DNA of 64,000 nt from Liquidambar formosana. Taxonomy: Eukaryota > Streptophyta > Magnoliopsida > Saxifragales > Altingiaceae. Both the position numbers and the translations under genes were made by a program. Within the stretch, counting starts at the first letter, position 1. Every line of letters begins with the position of its first letter. The notes beneath the pieces are model-generated. The model saw only the letters and a program-made list of their open reading frames with translations. It was not told the origin of the DNA and did no database searches. Below, one piece after another: positions 46,952 through 58,547 of the stretch. Location of the stretch: positions 25,383,607-25,447,606 of the forward strand of contig CM077832.1 of the NCBI GenBank assembly GCA_039720395.1. The letters run 5' to 3'.

Positions 46952-48968
46952 CTATAGCCAATCCACCATGTATCTCATACTCATATCCTGTGGGTGATGA
47001 TCCAACACACTTGGGTCATAGCTTTAGTGAAGGGGTCTTCTTTATTCTCTGTTGTATTAAACTTCTATATGTCATCTCTTCCAATGATCTCTCTAATCAC
47101 TTGGAATCGCCGCTTAAAGTTTGGACTTTTGATGAGACCGTGGATCCTTGTCTTGAGCACTAGCCTTATTGTTGTCACAAAAACAATAGTAAAGGCTTCT
47201 CAATGTTAGGAACCACTCCTAGTTCTGCAATGAACTTACTCATCCAAACATGCAGCAATGAGCTCAAATTTACAGCTCCACCATTTAAGGTGAGAACATA
47301 CCTCGATGTTGATCTCCTATCATCATCGTCAGATTGAAAATCTGAATCCGTTCTACCAACCATTTCAAGTTTCTTTCTTCATAGGCAAGGGATAGGTCCT
47401 TTAGTTCTTCTCAAGAACTTAAGGATAGCCTTGACTGCTTCCCAGTGTTCCTTATCTGGGTTTGCCTGATATCTGCTTGTAACATTTACAGCAAAACTGA
47501 TATCTGGTCTTTTAGTTATAGACAACTTGATTTCATGTCTGACAGGAATTAGACTTCTCTTGAAATCATGCATTTTGAACTCTTTCAAAATCTTGTCTAT
47601 GTACTTTGATTGGGAGAGACTTAGCATCCTTTAGATCTATCTCTATAGACCTCTATTCCTAGAATATAGGATGCTTCTTCCAAATCTTTTATGAAGAAAC
47701 TTTGTGAAAAACCAATCTTTCACTTTTGACAACGTCTCTACATTATTCCCTAATAAGTAGAACGTCATTCACTTATAGGACCATAAATGTGATCGCACTC
47801 CCACTAACCCTTTGTACAATCATGGTACAATAACGGGTTCTATCTCAACAGGGATAGGGGTTGCATCAATGTTGGTTTGTGTCTCATTAGACAACTCTTT
47901 GAGTTCTATTTTCCTGTTGTTATCTCCTTCTTGAATAAACTCTTTTTCAAGAAAGATTGCAAACTTACAAACAAAACACCTTTTGTTCATCAGGATAATA
48001 GATATGATATCCTAAACTTTCTTTAGGGTAATCCACAAACCTACATTTAAGTTATCTTGATTTCCAATTTGGTTGCATTATATGTCTCTACATATGTAGT
48101 GCATCCCCATACCTTAACATGCTTAAGGTTTGGTGCTTCCCTTTCCATATCTCATATAGGTCCTAAGGGACAGCCTTGGTTTGAACTCTGTTTCACAGGT
48201 ACGTGGCAATTTCTAGGGCATATCCTAACAAGGATAATATTAGGTCGTTGTAACTTATCATGGACCGGACCATATCAAATAAGGTCCTCTTCCTCCTTTT
48301 GACACACCATTTAGTTATGATGTTCTAAGAGGTGTCCATTAGAATAGAATGCCTATTTGAACAAGTTGATCTGAAAGATCACCAGTTAAATATTCGCCTC
48401 CTCGATCCAATCGAAGAGCTTAATACTTTTACTGGTTTGTTTTCTTTACTTCATATCTGAATTCTTTGAACCTTTTCAAATATTTCAGATTTGTACTTCT
48501 TTAAGTATATGAACCTATACCTTAACATTTTTAAGTAAAGGTTCATAAAGTATGAGAAACTATTTCTCTTGTTCTCTTGGGTTTATTAGCATTCATTTTA
48601 GAGCTATCATGTTTCATGCAATTCATATTTGCAAGGTAGTTTAGAAGATAAATGCTATAAATTCCAGAAGTAATGAACTCTTCATAAAAACATTTATTAA
48701 ATCAAACTAAAACACTGTTTAGGCAAAACTGAAATAAAGATAATGTTTCTAAAAACTTCTGGAATGTAAAAATAGCTTATTAATTCTAAACTACTCCTTC
48801 AGGTAGAGTCAAGCAGCAAATCCCATAGCTAATACAGCAACACTTTGCTCCATTCTCTACTCGTAGGGATATTCCGCTTCTACTCAGCCTTCTGCTTCCC
48901 ACTAGATCCTGCATGGAATTCAAAATTCACATCAGAATTAAGTACCCAAGTGGAAGCAAAACTAACAT
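46952..48968 (-). pseudogene. Copia F pol, heavily decayed
   Basis: Domain traces follow in correct order on the minus strand: a protease start (STWVLNSDVNFEFHA, with the active-site DTG lost); integrase core (LRLDRGGEYLTGDL, TLFDMVRSMISYNDLILS, NRVQTKAVP); integrase C-terminus (YYPDEQKVFVCKFAIFLEKE); RT (a degraded YVDD region, VND; DVVKS; MLSLSQSKYIDKILKEFKMH; RPDISFAVNVTSRYQANPD); and RNase H (TDSDFQSDDDDRRSTSRYVL). Many frameshifts, stops and internal deletions disable all enzymes. The integrase N-terminus and most of the RT palm are missing. Confidence 0.85.
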
Positions 48969-49841
48969 TTAGTTTAGAGCATGATCCATACCTTCCGAAG
49001 GTCGGCTCTTTAGAGTATCCAGATACTCCCGGCAGTTACGTTTCCAGTGCCCATCCTTGCCGCAGTGAAAACAGGTTCCTTTGGCCTTGTCAGTATTACC
49101 TTTCTTGACACCTCCCTTTGGCTTCAAGTTCTTCTTCTTCTTCCCTTGGGTACTCTTACCCTTTCCTTTGCCCTTGCCCTTAGGCTTGGGCTTGGCCTTG
49201 GAAGTAGAAGCTCCATCAAATGCGAGCAAAGAACCTTTTCCCTTCTTCATTGTCTCCTCAGTCATCTTGAGCAAATTGTGCAGCTCGGGGAGAGTGGGCT
49301 CAAGCTTGTTCATATGAAAATTCATTATGAACGGCCCAAATGAATCAGGAAGGGATTGCAATATAATGTCTGAACACATATCAGCTTCAATGATCACATC
49401 AAGCTTTTCAAGCTGCTCGATATGGTTGATCATTTTCAAGGTGTGATCAGTCACAGATGAACCCTCATTCATCCTTGCCTTGAATAGATCCTTGACAATA
49501 TTGTACTTTGCGGTCCTACTTTGCTCCCCATACAACTCTTGTAAGTGGAGAAAGATGTCGCGAGCACTCTTCATGGACTCATGTTGCTTCTGAAGCTCAG
49601 GGCTCATGGATGCCATCATATAGCATCTTGCCTTCAAATCGTCGTCCATGCGCTTCTGATAAGCGTCTCTCTCTTGCTGAGTTGCAGTCTCAGCCAGTGC
49701 CTCAGGAAGTGTGCCATCAAGTGTGTAGGTAATCTTTTCGGAAGTTAAAACTATTTTTAAGTTCCTCAGCCAATCAAGACAATTTGGTCCAATCAAACGG
49801 TTGATGTCCAATATTTTGGATAACGGGTTGAGGTGAGCCAT
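48969..49841 (-). CDS. Copia F gag, intact (290 aa)
   Basis: The N-terminal region (MAHLNPLSKILDINRLIGPN, then LDWLRNLKIVLTSE) and a UBN2-type copia gag core (residues about 50-190; RCYMMASMSPELQKQHESM, LPDSFGPFIMNFHMNK) are followed by a Lys/Gly-rich basic stretch. Near residues 262-275 is one CCHC zinc knuckle, CFHCGKDGHWKRNC. The frame closes after GMDHALN, just where the protease remnant begins. It binds element RNA and would assemble the particle. It is open throughout, in contrast to pol, which suggests selection or trans-mobilisation through the particle protein. Confidence 0.9.
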   Translation of the reverse strand: MAHLNPLSKILDINRLIGPNCLDWLRNLKIVLTSEKITYTLDGTLPEALAETATQQERDAYQKRMDDDLKARCYMMASMSPELQKQHESMKSARDIFLHLQELYGEQSRTAKYNIVKDLFKARMNEGSSVTDHTLKMINHIEQLEKLDVIIEADMCSDIILQSLPDSFGPFIMNFHMNKLEPTLPELHNLLKMTEETMKKGKGSLLAFDGASTSKAKPKPKGKGKGKGKSTQGKKKKNLKPKGGVKKGNTDKAKGTCFHCGKDGHWKRNCREYLDTLKSRPSEGMDHALN

Positions 49842-52800
49842 TTCTATGAACTACATATAAAAATTAAATAGAGAATTAGATTTCATTTTTAATCCATAAT
49901 GATCGGGTCTTTAATCATATGGTACCTCCCACTATTTTATCAAATTCCATACACCCTCTAATGGAATTCGGGAATCTTATTCCTAATGGGGATTGGGGTC
50001 CCACTATGACCTAGAAGCCTCACATGTTAGTTTCTTGACTTCTAACCCACAGTAAGAAGACAACTCTTTGTCTATTGCTTCATAAGCAAGTTCCAATCAT
50101 TTTGCCTCTAGGGTACATACTCCTCACATGTTAGTTTCTTGGAATACTTCCCTAGTTAAGTTAAGCCCATCATTCACACAGGTATGTTTCACCAAATATA
50201 TACCTCACATGTTAGTTTCTTGGTATATACCAGCTTAGGCACCCCATGATATCTATATATGTGATAGTTTCAAGTAATGTCTTTAATATGGGTAGCTCCT
50301 ACATGTCTGCAGCCAGGTACCCACATTAAGGGACGTTAGATGATCCTATAATGATGGAAGGCAATGAAGAATCCATTCCCTAATGTATTCTCCATTTCCA
50401 ACTTAATATTAAAATAGAGGGGTTTTAAGGGTCTCATCAAAATAACTAATCTAACATACATCTCATGCATTTAAATAAGAAATATATAACAACATTATAT
50501 ATATGTAATCCACTTATCGATATTAGTCCCTATAAGGTGACATATAACGATCTTTGGATTTGGAGCTATCTCTATTAATCTCATTAAAAGCTCCCACTAT
50601 GATGATTATGGACTTTAAGAGGATTCAATCCAAGCCAATGAATTGAATCCAAGGTCTAAGGTGGGTGTAGGTGATCGTAAAACATTCATTCAAAACATAG
50701 CATGCACTCTTGAAAATCTTCTCCAAGCTTTCAAGTCCTTCAATCTCCTTTATTAGCTTCATGGTCTCCACCATAGGCTTGTTGGGCTCCACCATTCTCC
50801 TTTATGTCCACCATGCTCCTTAGTGCGCTCTCGATTACATAACATTTACATAATTTTAAAGAAAGGGATACATAAGGGGAATGTGGGGTACATAAGAGAA
50901 TGATAGAGAGAGAGAAGAAGGTGGCATGCAAGCCCCAAATAAATAATACATCACCAAAATTAACAACTCTTGAAAATTAATACAACCCATTCATAAGACG
51001 GCCAATCACAATTGGTTTAAGGGTATAGTCCATAATCATCATCCATCCATAACCATACAATCATATTGCATAATAAAGGAAATAACTGTAAGCAATAAAC
51101 ATATGGGCATTCATGGTAACTCTATTGATTCGTTTTCATTAATCTCATTAATGTGTCCTAATCTTATTAGGATATGCAAAAGTTCCTGAATTAATTAAGT
51201 CTTAACATTTAAGACATTTAATTTCAATTAATCAAATCAATTGAAACATTTAAAGTCCCCTAATTAAACTCTAATATCAAATATTAGGATCTTTTTAATT
51301 AAACAAAACAATTTTATTTAATTAAAATTTCCAGATTTTTATTTAATCCTAAATTGTGTTTTAAACCATTTAAAACAATATAAAATTAATCACCATTAAT
51401 TAAATAATCAATTTCGGAATTAAATAAAATCATTTTATTAATTAATTAGTGCATTAGGGTTTCCTAAAACCCTAAACCCTAAATGCATTAACTCTAAACC
51501 CTAAGTGTAACCCTAATGCATTAAATGCCTTATGATTGGTCAATTAATGACCAATCATTTAAACCCTAGGTTTATACGGTATTAATGATTAGGATTAGGG
51601 TTTAATTAATGCCACCTAGGATATTAATTACTCCTAATTAATATGCACTAATTAGGGTTTCTAAAACCCTAAACCTTAAACCTATTAAATGCCAATGATT
51701 AATTACTAAACCATTAATGATCATGATTGGTCATTAATGACCAATCATTTAACCCTAGGTTAGACACATTAATTACTAGGTTTAGTTATTAATTAATGCA
51801 TTAATAGAATTAGGGTTTAATTAATATGAATTAGGGTTTCCTAAACCCTAAACCCTAGACATCATAAATGCACTTAATTATACCCTAATGATTAATAACC
51901 ATGATTGGTCAATTAATGACCAATCATTAAACATTTTAATTAAGGTAATTAATAGTCAATTAGGGTTTTAATTAATGCAATTAATGAATTAGGGTTTCAT
52001 CATTAATGGGAATTAGGGTTTCCTAAGAAACCTTAAGGCTGCCGCCACCTACAGTGGGCTGCCATGGCTAGCCAAGGCTGCCATGGCTTGGCCAGGCCAT
52101 GGGAGGCCATGGCCAACAAAGGGGAATTCAAGCTAGGGTTTGGGCCAAGCCCATGGACACGTGTGGAGTGGCCAAGAGGGCTGTCTTCTTCAAAGAACAT
52201 TAGGGTTTCAAGAACCCTTGCTGGCACCACCATGGGAGGACCTCCAAGGTCACAAACGTTTCTAAAACTTAATCAATTCGACTCCACCAACAAAACCAGC
52301 TTTTGTATCATGTCCCTACATGAATTACTAAGCTAATTGAAGTGGTTTGGATGATCAAATCATCCCCAATTGTTCTAAACAATTCAAGAACAGTAGGCTG
52401 TCCAGAATTTGACAGCATACTGTCCCTGATCACAAATTGATTCAAAACCCAGCAAGATGATTAATTCAGGTTACCAAATTATTTTTCCTAGCATCCTACA
52501 TGTCTTAGGAAACTAATAAAATTGGTTTCATGCAATTTGGAGTTCCCTAGCTCAAGATATGAACAAAACTCCATTGATGACTTTCTGCAGAAAAACAGCC
52601 TGCTGTGTTTTTCAAGAAATCAAACTTTTTGATTCTTATATGCATCAAGACTCTTATAAAACTTAAAGAAAATCATACATACAATATGTATAATTATCCT
52701 ATAAAGGATTTACATCAATTTTACAGAGATATCATATCAGAACAGTAGCAAGAACCATAGGGTTCTAAAACCCAGATTCAAACATGGTGGTCTTCTCCTT

Positions 52801-53384
52801 CTTCCTTCTATTCTAGACTCATAATCCAATTATGATGCATTCGAATGCTTGGGAACCTTTTCCTACCATGTCTAGAACATAACCCAAGTGGTGGCAACCA
52901 TTGCCATGCTTTTGATCTCCATCAAAAACTCACAATTGTGGCTGTTACATCATTCCCGAGCAAAACTGTCTTCCCTGACAGCCTGTAGTAAAAAATTCAT
53001 AACTTTCACTACAAAACTCGGATTGACGAACCGTTTGTTGGGTTGTAAAGCTGATTCGAAGAGCTTTCTAACCATATATGGCTCGAAAATTTTGGAGAAG
53101 AACTCTGATTTCGGCATGCAAAACAAGATGACGATTTTTCATGACTATCATAAAAAACTGTTCATCATCTTCTCCAAACTCAATCCCCATTCAACTTTTG
53201 AATAACCAGCAGCCCTAAAACTATTTTAGAAGAGGAGTAGAAGGAGAATTAACCTAGGGTTCATAAACCCTAAGTTTGGCCATGAGAGGGAAACCATTCT
53301 AATGCATGAACATAAATTCCAGATTTATTAAACTAATCAATTTACCATGAATTACAGCCCATATGCAGTTTGTATTAGGCATAA
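49842..53384 (-). other. Unusually long leader of copia F
   Basis: About 3.5 kb separate primer site and gag. 51440-52030 is AT-rich and dotted with CCCTAAACCCTAA-like words and palindromic TGGTCATTAATGACCA-type blocks. About 52030-52130 is a GC-rich patch of CCATGGC and AGGCC words. 52740-53280 holds short stretches of coding-like composition. Repeated CTCACATGTTAGTTTCTTG occurs three times at 50010-50222. I see no supportable gene. Frames at 50740-50931, 52064-52336 and 52888-53205 are unassigned. Confidence 0.6.
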
Positions 53385-53401
53385 CCATGGCTCTGATACC
53401 A
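53385..53401 (-). other. Primer binding site of copia F (tRNA-iMet)
   Basis: On the minus strand TGGTATCAGAGCCATGG lies one base inside the 5' LTR. TGGTATCAGAGC is the standard copia site complementary to initiator methionine tRNA. Confidence 0.92.
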
Positions 53402-53402
53402 C

Positions 53403-55094
53403 TGTTGGGAATCTAACTAGGGAGGAAAACTACAAAGGGCGGAATTAAAATTTTCCTACGATTCCCAAACCCATGAATCCGATTATGCATAATACAAAAA
53501 CATAAACCCTAACTACCAAGAGAGTTGGGATTACTTACAGTTGATTAATGTCTTCTCCTTTATGCTCCAAGCTTTGTCTTCTCCTTTTTGCTCCAAGCTT
53601 TGTCTCCAGACAACGGTGAATGAGCAGCCCAAGTGTGCTGCCTCCAACGGTATCCACACCTAGCTTGAACTTGAAGTCCTTTCCTTCTTCTTCCTTGTTG
53701 TTGCTAGAGGTGGAGAAGAAAGAGAGAGAGAGAGGGACAGCTGTAATTTTCAGCCAGCCCTTGGGGAGGAGTGATTGTGATGATGTCATCACCTTATAGT
53801 GGGCATTATATAGCCCACTAATAGGGCCGGCCAAGGGGGGATTCCAAACCCTAATCTAATTTGTGTAATTACTCTTAATTACACAATTAGCCCACTAGTT
53901 TGCATCAAATACAAATTAGCCCCTTAAAGAACTTTTCTTTAATCACTTATACCCTTTCTCTCATAGACAATCAAGCTCTCTTAGCATGATCAGTGTGTGA
54001 CCCATTGGGTTCACATCATCAAGTAGTAAGAACAGCACAAGTTGTGCACAATGGAACACTTTCCATTAAGGGTCTAATTGAAACTCCTTTCAATTCCCTA
54101 ATTGATTATAACTCATTTATATCAATTAGGGCTTCTACTAACCATGAGTAACACCTAGCATATGGCTCATGGTGTGGTCCTTAATGAGGTGAATAGTCAT
54201 TTACAAAGAACCCTTCTGTTATAGTTTACAGGTTACAATTCCATCCTTCCATCAACACAATGTCTCCAATTGAACTAATAGGACATGGAAGTCTGTCAAG
54301 TCCCTAGTTCAATTACTTTATACTCATTCATTAATATCAAATCAATGATGAACTTATGGAAACTCCTTTCCATATTCATTCTACCATGGGCCCATGGATT
54401 TAATGAGTTATATTCAATGAATGCTGTATGAGACATTCACTCCCTTTTTCCTGAGAGTGATGGATTCCTTGTTGATTACTCACATGCCTTCACACATATA
54501 GCAGAAGGGCCAATGAACACCCTTACAGACCCCTGAATAGGATCTGCACTTAGTGTTATCAAACTTCTAAAGCTACATGCATAAGACAACCATGGTGTCT
54601 CAGGTCTAAGGATTACTTGTACCACTATAACAATGAGAAACTGATTGACAGGCAGGTTAAAACTCCATTCAGTTTATCTCATATCTTTGGTCACATTCAG
54701 TGTACCTATTCTGATAATAGGCACCCACTTGTTAGTTGTAGTGTCTCCACACAAATAGCTTGAGACTAGCTATCCTCCTATAGAGTCAACCTAACAAGTG
54801 CTAGTCCTATGGTTCATTACTGTCCATCATAGTGAACCTTCAACTAGGAATGATTTAGGAGTTTAGTACAGAGATATATTTACAGTCTCAAAATTACAAC
54901 CCTTTGTAATTTCATATTCTCAACTCTAACTCCATGGACATATTATGTAAATATAAATGATGCATATAAACATAATAGAATAAGCCCTTTTATTAAATCA
55001 ATAATAAATGTGACATATATAAATGAAATCAATTGATTGTTCCTAATCCCTAAACAATCATCTCTATGATTGGCTCTAGGGCATAATCCTAACA
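53403..55094 (-). mobile_element. 5' LTR of copia F
   Basis: Read on the minus strand it starts TGTTAGGATTATGCCCTAGA and ends GATTCCCAACA. It is 1692 bp, equal in length to its partner. Differences include A/G in CCCAA(A/G)TGTG, G/C in GGGA(G/C)AGCTG, G/A in AGTAGTA(G/A)GAACAG and C/A in TATCAA(C/A)TCAATG. Confidence 0.93.
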
Positions 55095-55104
55095 CCAACA
55101 TAAG

Positions 55105-56892
55105 ATGTCGGAACCCGAACAGAATAATGGCCGTACCCCGGGGGATAACACCGAAAAGGGGACCCAGTCTGGAGAAGGCACTAAGACCAATAAAAGGGGA
55201 AGCACTAAGCCCAAGGGGAATGAATCACCTGAAATTTTTAACCTAGAAGGGGGAAGTAAGGGGAAGACCTCTGATATAGATTCTGTGTTGGCTAGCAAGG
55301 TAGAAGCCTTGGAGAGAACTATAAAGGGAATTTGTAGGACAGATGACATGGTGGATGTACGTACCCTATCTTTGTTTCCTCAAGCTCGTATTCCACTACA
55401 ATTCAAGATGTCCGAATTAGAAAAGTTTGATGGAACGGGTTGCTCTAAGACCCATTTGAAGATGTATGTACGAGCTATGCATCCTCAAGGAGCAACAGAT
55501 GAACTCTTGGCCCAAATGTTCCATGAAACCCTAGCCACTTCTGCTTTAAAATGGTTCCTAGCCTTGGATGAGAATAGAACCCGGACTTGGGAGGACATAT
55601 GTAATGAGTTTTCAGAGCACTACAAGTACAACACTGAGGTGGATGTCATGCGAAGGGACCTAGAGACCACGAAACAAGGGGCTAATGAGACTTTCTTTGC
55701 TTTCATTATGAGGTGGAGGCAAAAGGCCTCAAAAATGGCTGATAGACCGAATGAGGAAGATCAGATTCAGTTGGTGGTTAAGAACCTATTGCCGGTGTAT
55801 CACAAGCACCTCTTTGCTCACTACTTCCCTAATTTCAAGGCTTTTATCGGAGCAGGTACACAAGTTGAGGATGCTATTGCCGATGGGTCAATCAAGACAG
55901 AAGAAGTCCAAAGGAGCCGCAGGCCGAACTTTGCTGGGAAAAACAATGCCGAGGTCAATGCCATAGCCCAACCCATTCAACCCATCTCTCTAAATGACAC
56001 CAACCCACTTCGCCAATTCACCGAGTTGCATATGCCGCTTGAGAAAGTACTTGAAAAGCTAAAGAGCCGAGGCCTGTTGAAACCTCTCGACCCAAGACCA
56101 CCACCAAACCCATTGCCTAAGAGCTACAATGAGAATGAATACTGCAAATTCCACCAAGCTAAAGGCCACTCAACCAACCGTTGCTATCGCCTTAGGCATG
56201 AGATCCAAGACTTACTTGACAAACAAATCATCTCACCACCAACTCCACCAAATCGTCCAAATGTCACCCAAAATCGACTTCCCTCTCATAATTCATCCAA
56301 CTCCATAAATGCCATTGAAGCCGACCCATCTCGACTTTGCCTACCCGTAAGACAATGCACCCCATTACCCATGTCCTTGACCCAAGCCTTTTACCAATGC
56401 TGTAACCAAGGCCTTATCATACCTCACCCTCCAAAGCCAAGACCCTAAACACCCCATCAATATTGCCAATACCATGGTATACTCGGCCATGACACTGAGG
56501 ACTGTGCTATGTTGAGAAAGGTCGTCCAAGACCTCATTGATCAAAAGACCCTACAATTGCCAAAGAAGTCTATCCAATAGCAGTTCAAAGAGAGGTATAA
56601 AGCAGGAGACCCTCAAGTGGGGCTATTAGGAGAACCTTCGGGGAAATTTGATTACTATGTGCTTTATCTTGATCCATTGCCAAGTGAGCCCATAATTCCT
56701 ACGGGCTGGAATGATATACCTGAAGAGGTACAGATGGAGGACATTGATATGATTGAATGGGATGACCTAATGGGTGATGCAAATGAGATTGATGACATAT
56801 GGGCTAGTGATGAAGAAGTAGACCACATGACAAGAGGGGAGCGCCATTTCAAACCTCGTACTTGGAATCTGATAATCCATTGGGTGAATTAG
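55105..56892 (+). pseudogene. Element E gag with two in-frame stops
   Basis: The first 447 codons (55105-56448) are open: an acidic/basic N-terminus (MSEPEQNNGRTPGDN), the retrotransposon gag core at residues about 105-240 (LEKFDGTGCSKTHLKMYVRA, FHETLATSALKWFLALDE, EFSEHYKYNTEVDVMRRD), and a variant zinc knuckle YCKFHQAKGHSTNRC (C-H-H-C). A TAA at 56446-56448 follows PPKPRP. The same frame then continues with a second variant knuckle YCQYHGILGHDTEDC, a TAG near 56578, and an acidic region (IDMIEWDDLMGDANEID). It shifts frame near 56865 into the protease ORF. Without the lesions gag and protease would be one frame family. This copy may still make the 447-aa gag. Confidence 0.82.
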
Positions 56893-58547
56893 ATAAGCGC
56901 CTTGATGTGCAAGAAGAAAAGGATGAAGTACTCCGACAGTTGAAGAAGACCAATGCCAATATCACCATATGGGGCTTGTTTATGGCCTCTCACAAACACA
57001 GACAGATAGTGCTGAAGTTGTTAAACCAGATACAGGTTCCGATCGATTTGTCTCCTGAGGGATTGGTGAATCTAGTAAACCCTACTCCGAAGAATTCCAC
57101 TATAGTGTTCACAGAGGCTAACTTACCTAAAAGTGGGCCAAGCCACTCCCAAGCCTTGCATATAACCGTTGACACCATGGGGAAGAGGGTTCCCACGGTT
57201 TTGATTGATAATGGTTCCGCGCTAAACGTATGTCCCTTGAGAACTGCAACTGTTTTGGGCTTGGGGCCCACTGATTTCACTCCATCTGGGCAGACAGTAA
57301 GGGCGTATGATAATACCCGTAGAGAAGTAATTGGGGTAATCACTTTACCTTTAATCATGGGACCCACAGAGTTCAGAGTGGAATTTCAGGTTTTGGATGT
57401 GCTGTCATGTTTTAATCTGTTATTAGGAAGGCCTTGGATTCACCCTGCTGGAGCTGTACCATCATCATTGCACCAAAAGGTAAAGTTCCCTCATGAGGGA
57501 GCCATTGTCACGCTTCAAGGGGACTATGATTTGAAAATGGCGGGAATACCCGTATGTGAAATAAAACCAGAATCAGTTGAGATACCCTTGTCTGGGTTTG
57601 AGTATGTGCAGTGCATAGAAAAGGAGTTGGAAAAGGAAGAATTGATACCCCTTGACTATTGTCCTCATGGTAATTTACATGTTGGTGAGATAATGCGGAA
57701 AATGAATTTCTTCCCGGGTATGGGCCTAGGGCGTCGTCAACAAGGAATTCCCCATTCTATTCAAAGCCGGATTGTTTCCTACACTTTCGGGTTAGGATAT
57801 GAGCCCACCCAGAATGACTATGTAGAAATGACAAGGAGGAATAAGGAGAAGGGAAAGGCCAGAGCAGAAGGAAGGGTGCCAGACTTTAAGATTTCACCAT
57901 ATAGGCCGACTCTGAATGGCTATTTTATCAAGGAAGGGGATGACTTCCTGTACTGTGGGTTCCCAGAGCCTATGATCAATCCAACAACCAAGATCAGAAT
58001 CCTAGGGTTTGAGATTTTCTTCACCGAGTTGTATCTAATCACCGCTGAAATGGTGGATGATGAAGCCATCAATGACGATTATTGGGAGAAGAAAGAAGAA
58101 GAGTGGGTGGAGCACATGGATTCTGAAGCCATGGTCACTTTGTTTCAAGACATGGTCCTTACTATGGGGTTTGAATGTGTACAAGAGTTCGAAAAGGAAG
58201 AGCCATCATACTATTGCACTTTTTACCCAAGTTCTGATCCAGCACTGGCAGACAAAGATTTTTGTGACAAGTACTTTACAGAGGGGCCAAATCCTCAAAG
58301 CTTGACAAGTTGGTACAATTCTATGGGAAAGAAGAAAGAAGACTGGGTAGAGCATGTGGATACCAATGCTATGGTCACCATGTTCCAAGATATGGTTCTT
58401 ACTTTGGGGGAGTCAGCAACAGAAGATTGCCAAGATTTGTCAATTCACCATGCAACCATGCCGCTTCACAATTGGTACCAAGAAGATGGAGCCATTGCAG
58501 AGATCCTTGAAGAGGAAAATCATGACCTGCCTGATAGTAGCTTATAG
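56862..58547 (+). CDS. Element E protease ORF with G-patch-like motif (561 aa)
   Basis: The frame joins the gag frame by a shift near 56865 (DNPLGELDKRLDV). The retropepsin core is at residues about 105-205: TVLIDNGSALNVCPL holds the active-site Asp as D-N-G, typical of Tat elements, and FNLLLGRPWIHPAGAVPSSL follows as the flap/C-terminal part. At residues about 270-310 a glycine-rich stretch MRKMNFFPGMGLGRRQQGI resembles a G-patch. The C-terminal third is acidic, with a repeated unit (EEEWVEHMDSEAMVTLFQDM and EDWVEHVDTNAMVTMFQDM, about 80 residues apart). The ORF ends shortly before a putative intron. It processes the polyprotein in the particle. Confidence 0.82.
   Translation: MESDNPLGELDKRLDVQEEKDEVLRQLKKTNANITIWGLFMASHKHRQIVLKLLNQIQVPIDLSPEGLVNLVNPTPKNSTIVFTEANLPKSGPSHSQALHITVDTMGKRVPTVLIDNGSALNVCPLRTATVLGLGPTDFTPSGQTVRAYDNTRREVIGVITLPLIMGPTEFRVEFQVLDVLSCFNLLLGRPWIHPAGAVPSSLHQKVKFPHEGAIVTLQGDYDLKMAGIPVCEIKPESVEIPLSGFEYVQCIEKELEKEELIPLDYCPHGNLHVGEIMRKMNFFPGMGLGRRQQGIPHSIQSRIVSYTFGLGYEPTQNDYVEMTRRNKEKGKARAEGRVPDFKISPYRPTLNGYFIKEGDDFLYCGFPEPMINPTTKIRILGFEIFFTELYLITAEMVDDEAINDDYWEKKEEEWVEHMDSEAMVTLFQDMVLTMGFECVQEFEKEEPSYYCTFYPSSDPALADKDFCDKYFTEGPNPQSLTSWYNSMGKKKEDWVEHVDTNAMVTMFQDMVLTLGESATEDCQDLSIHHATMPLHNWYQEDGAIAEILEEENHDLPDSSL

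Larger units (their letters stand above)
45246..55094 (-). mobile_element. Copia element F, 9849 bp, young but defective
   Basis: Two LTRs of equal length (1692 bp) flank it, and target duplication CCAAC occurs on both sides. On the minus strand it runs: 5' LTR (55094-53403), iMet-type primer site (53401-53385), a 3.5-kb leader, an intact gag (49841-48969), a ruined pol (48968-46952), polypurine tract AAGTGGGAGAT and 3' LTR (46937-45246). Comparing the LTRs by eye I find about six differences, which implies recent insertion. Confidence 0.93.
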
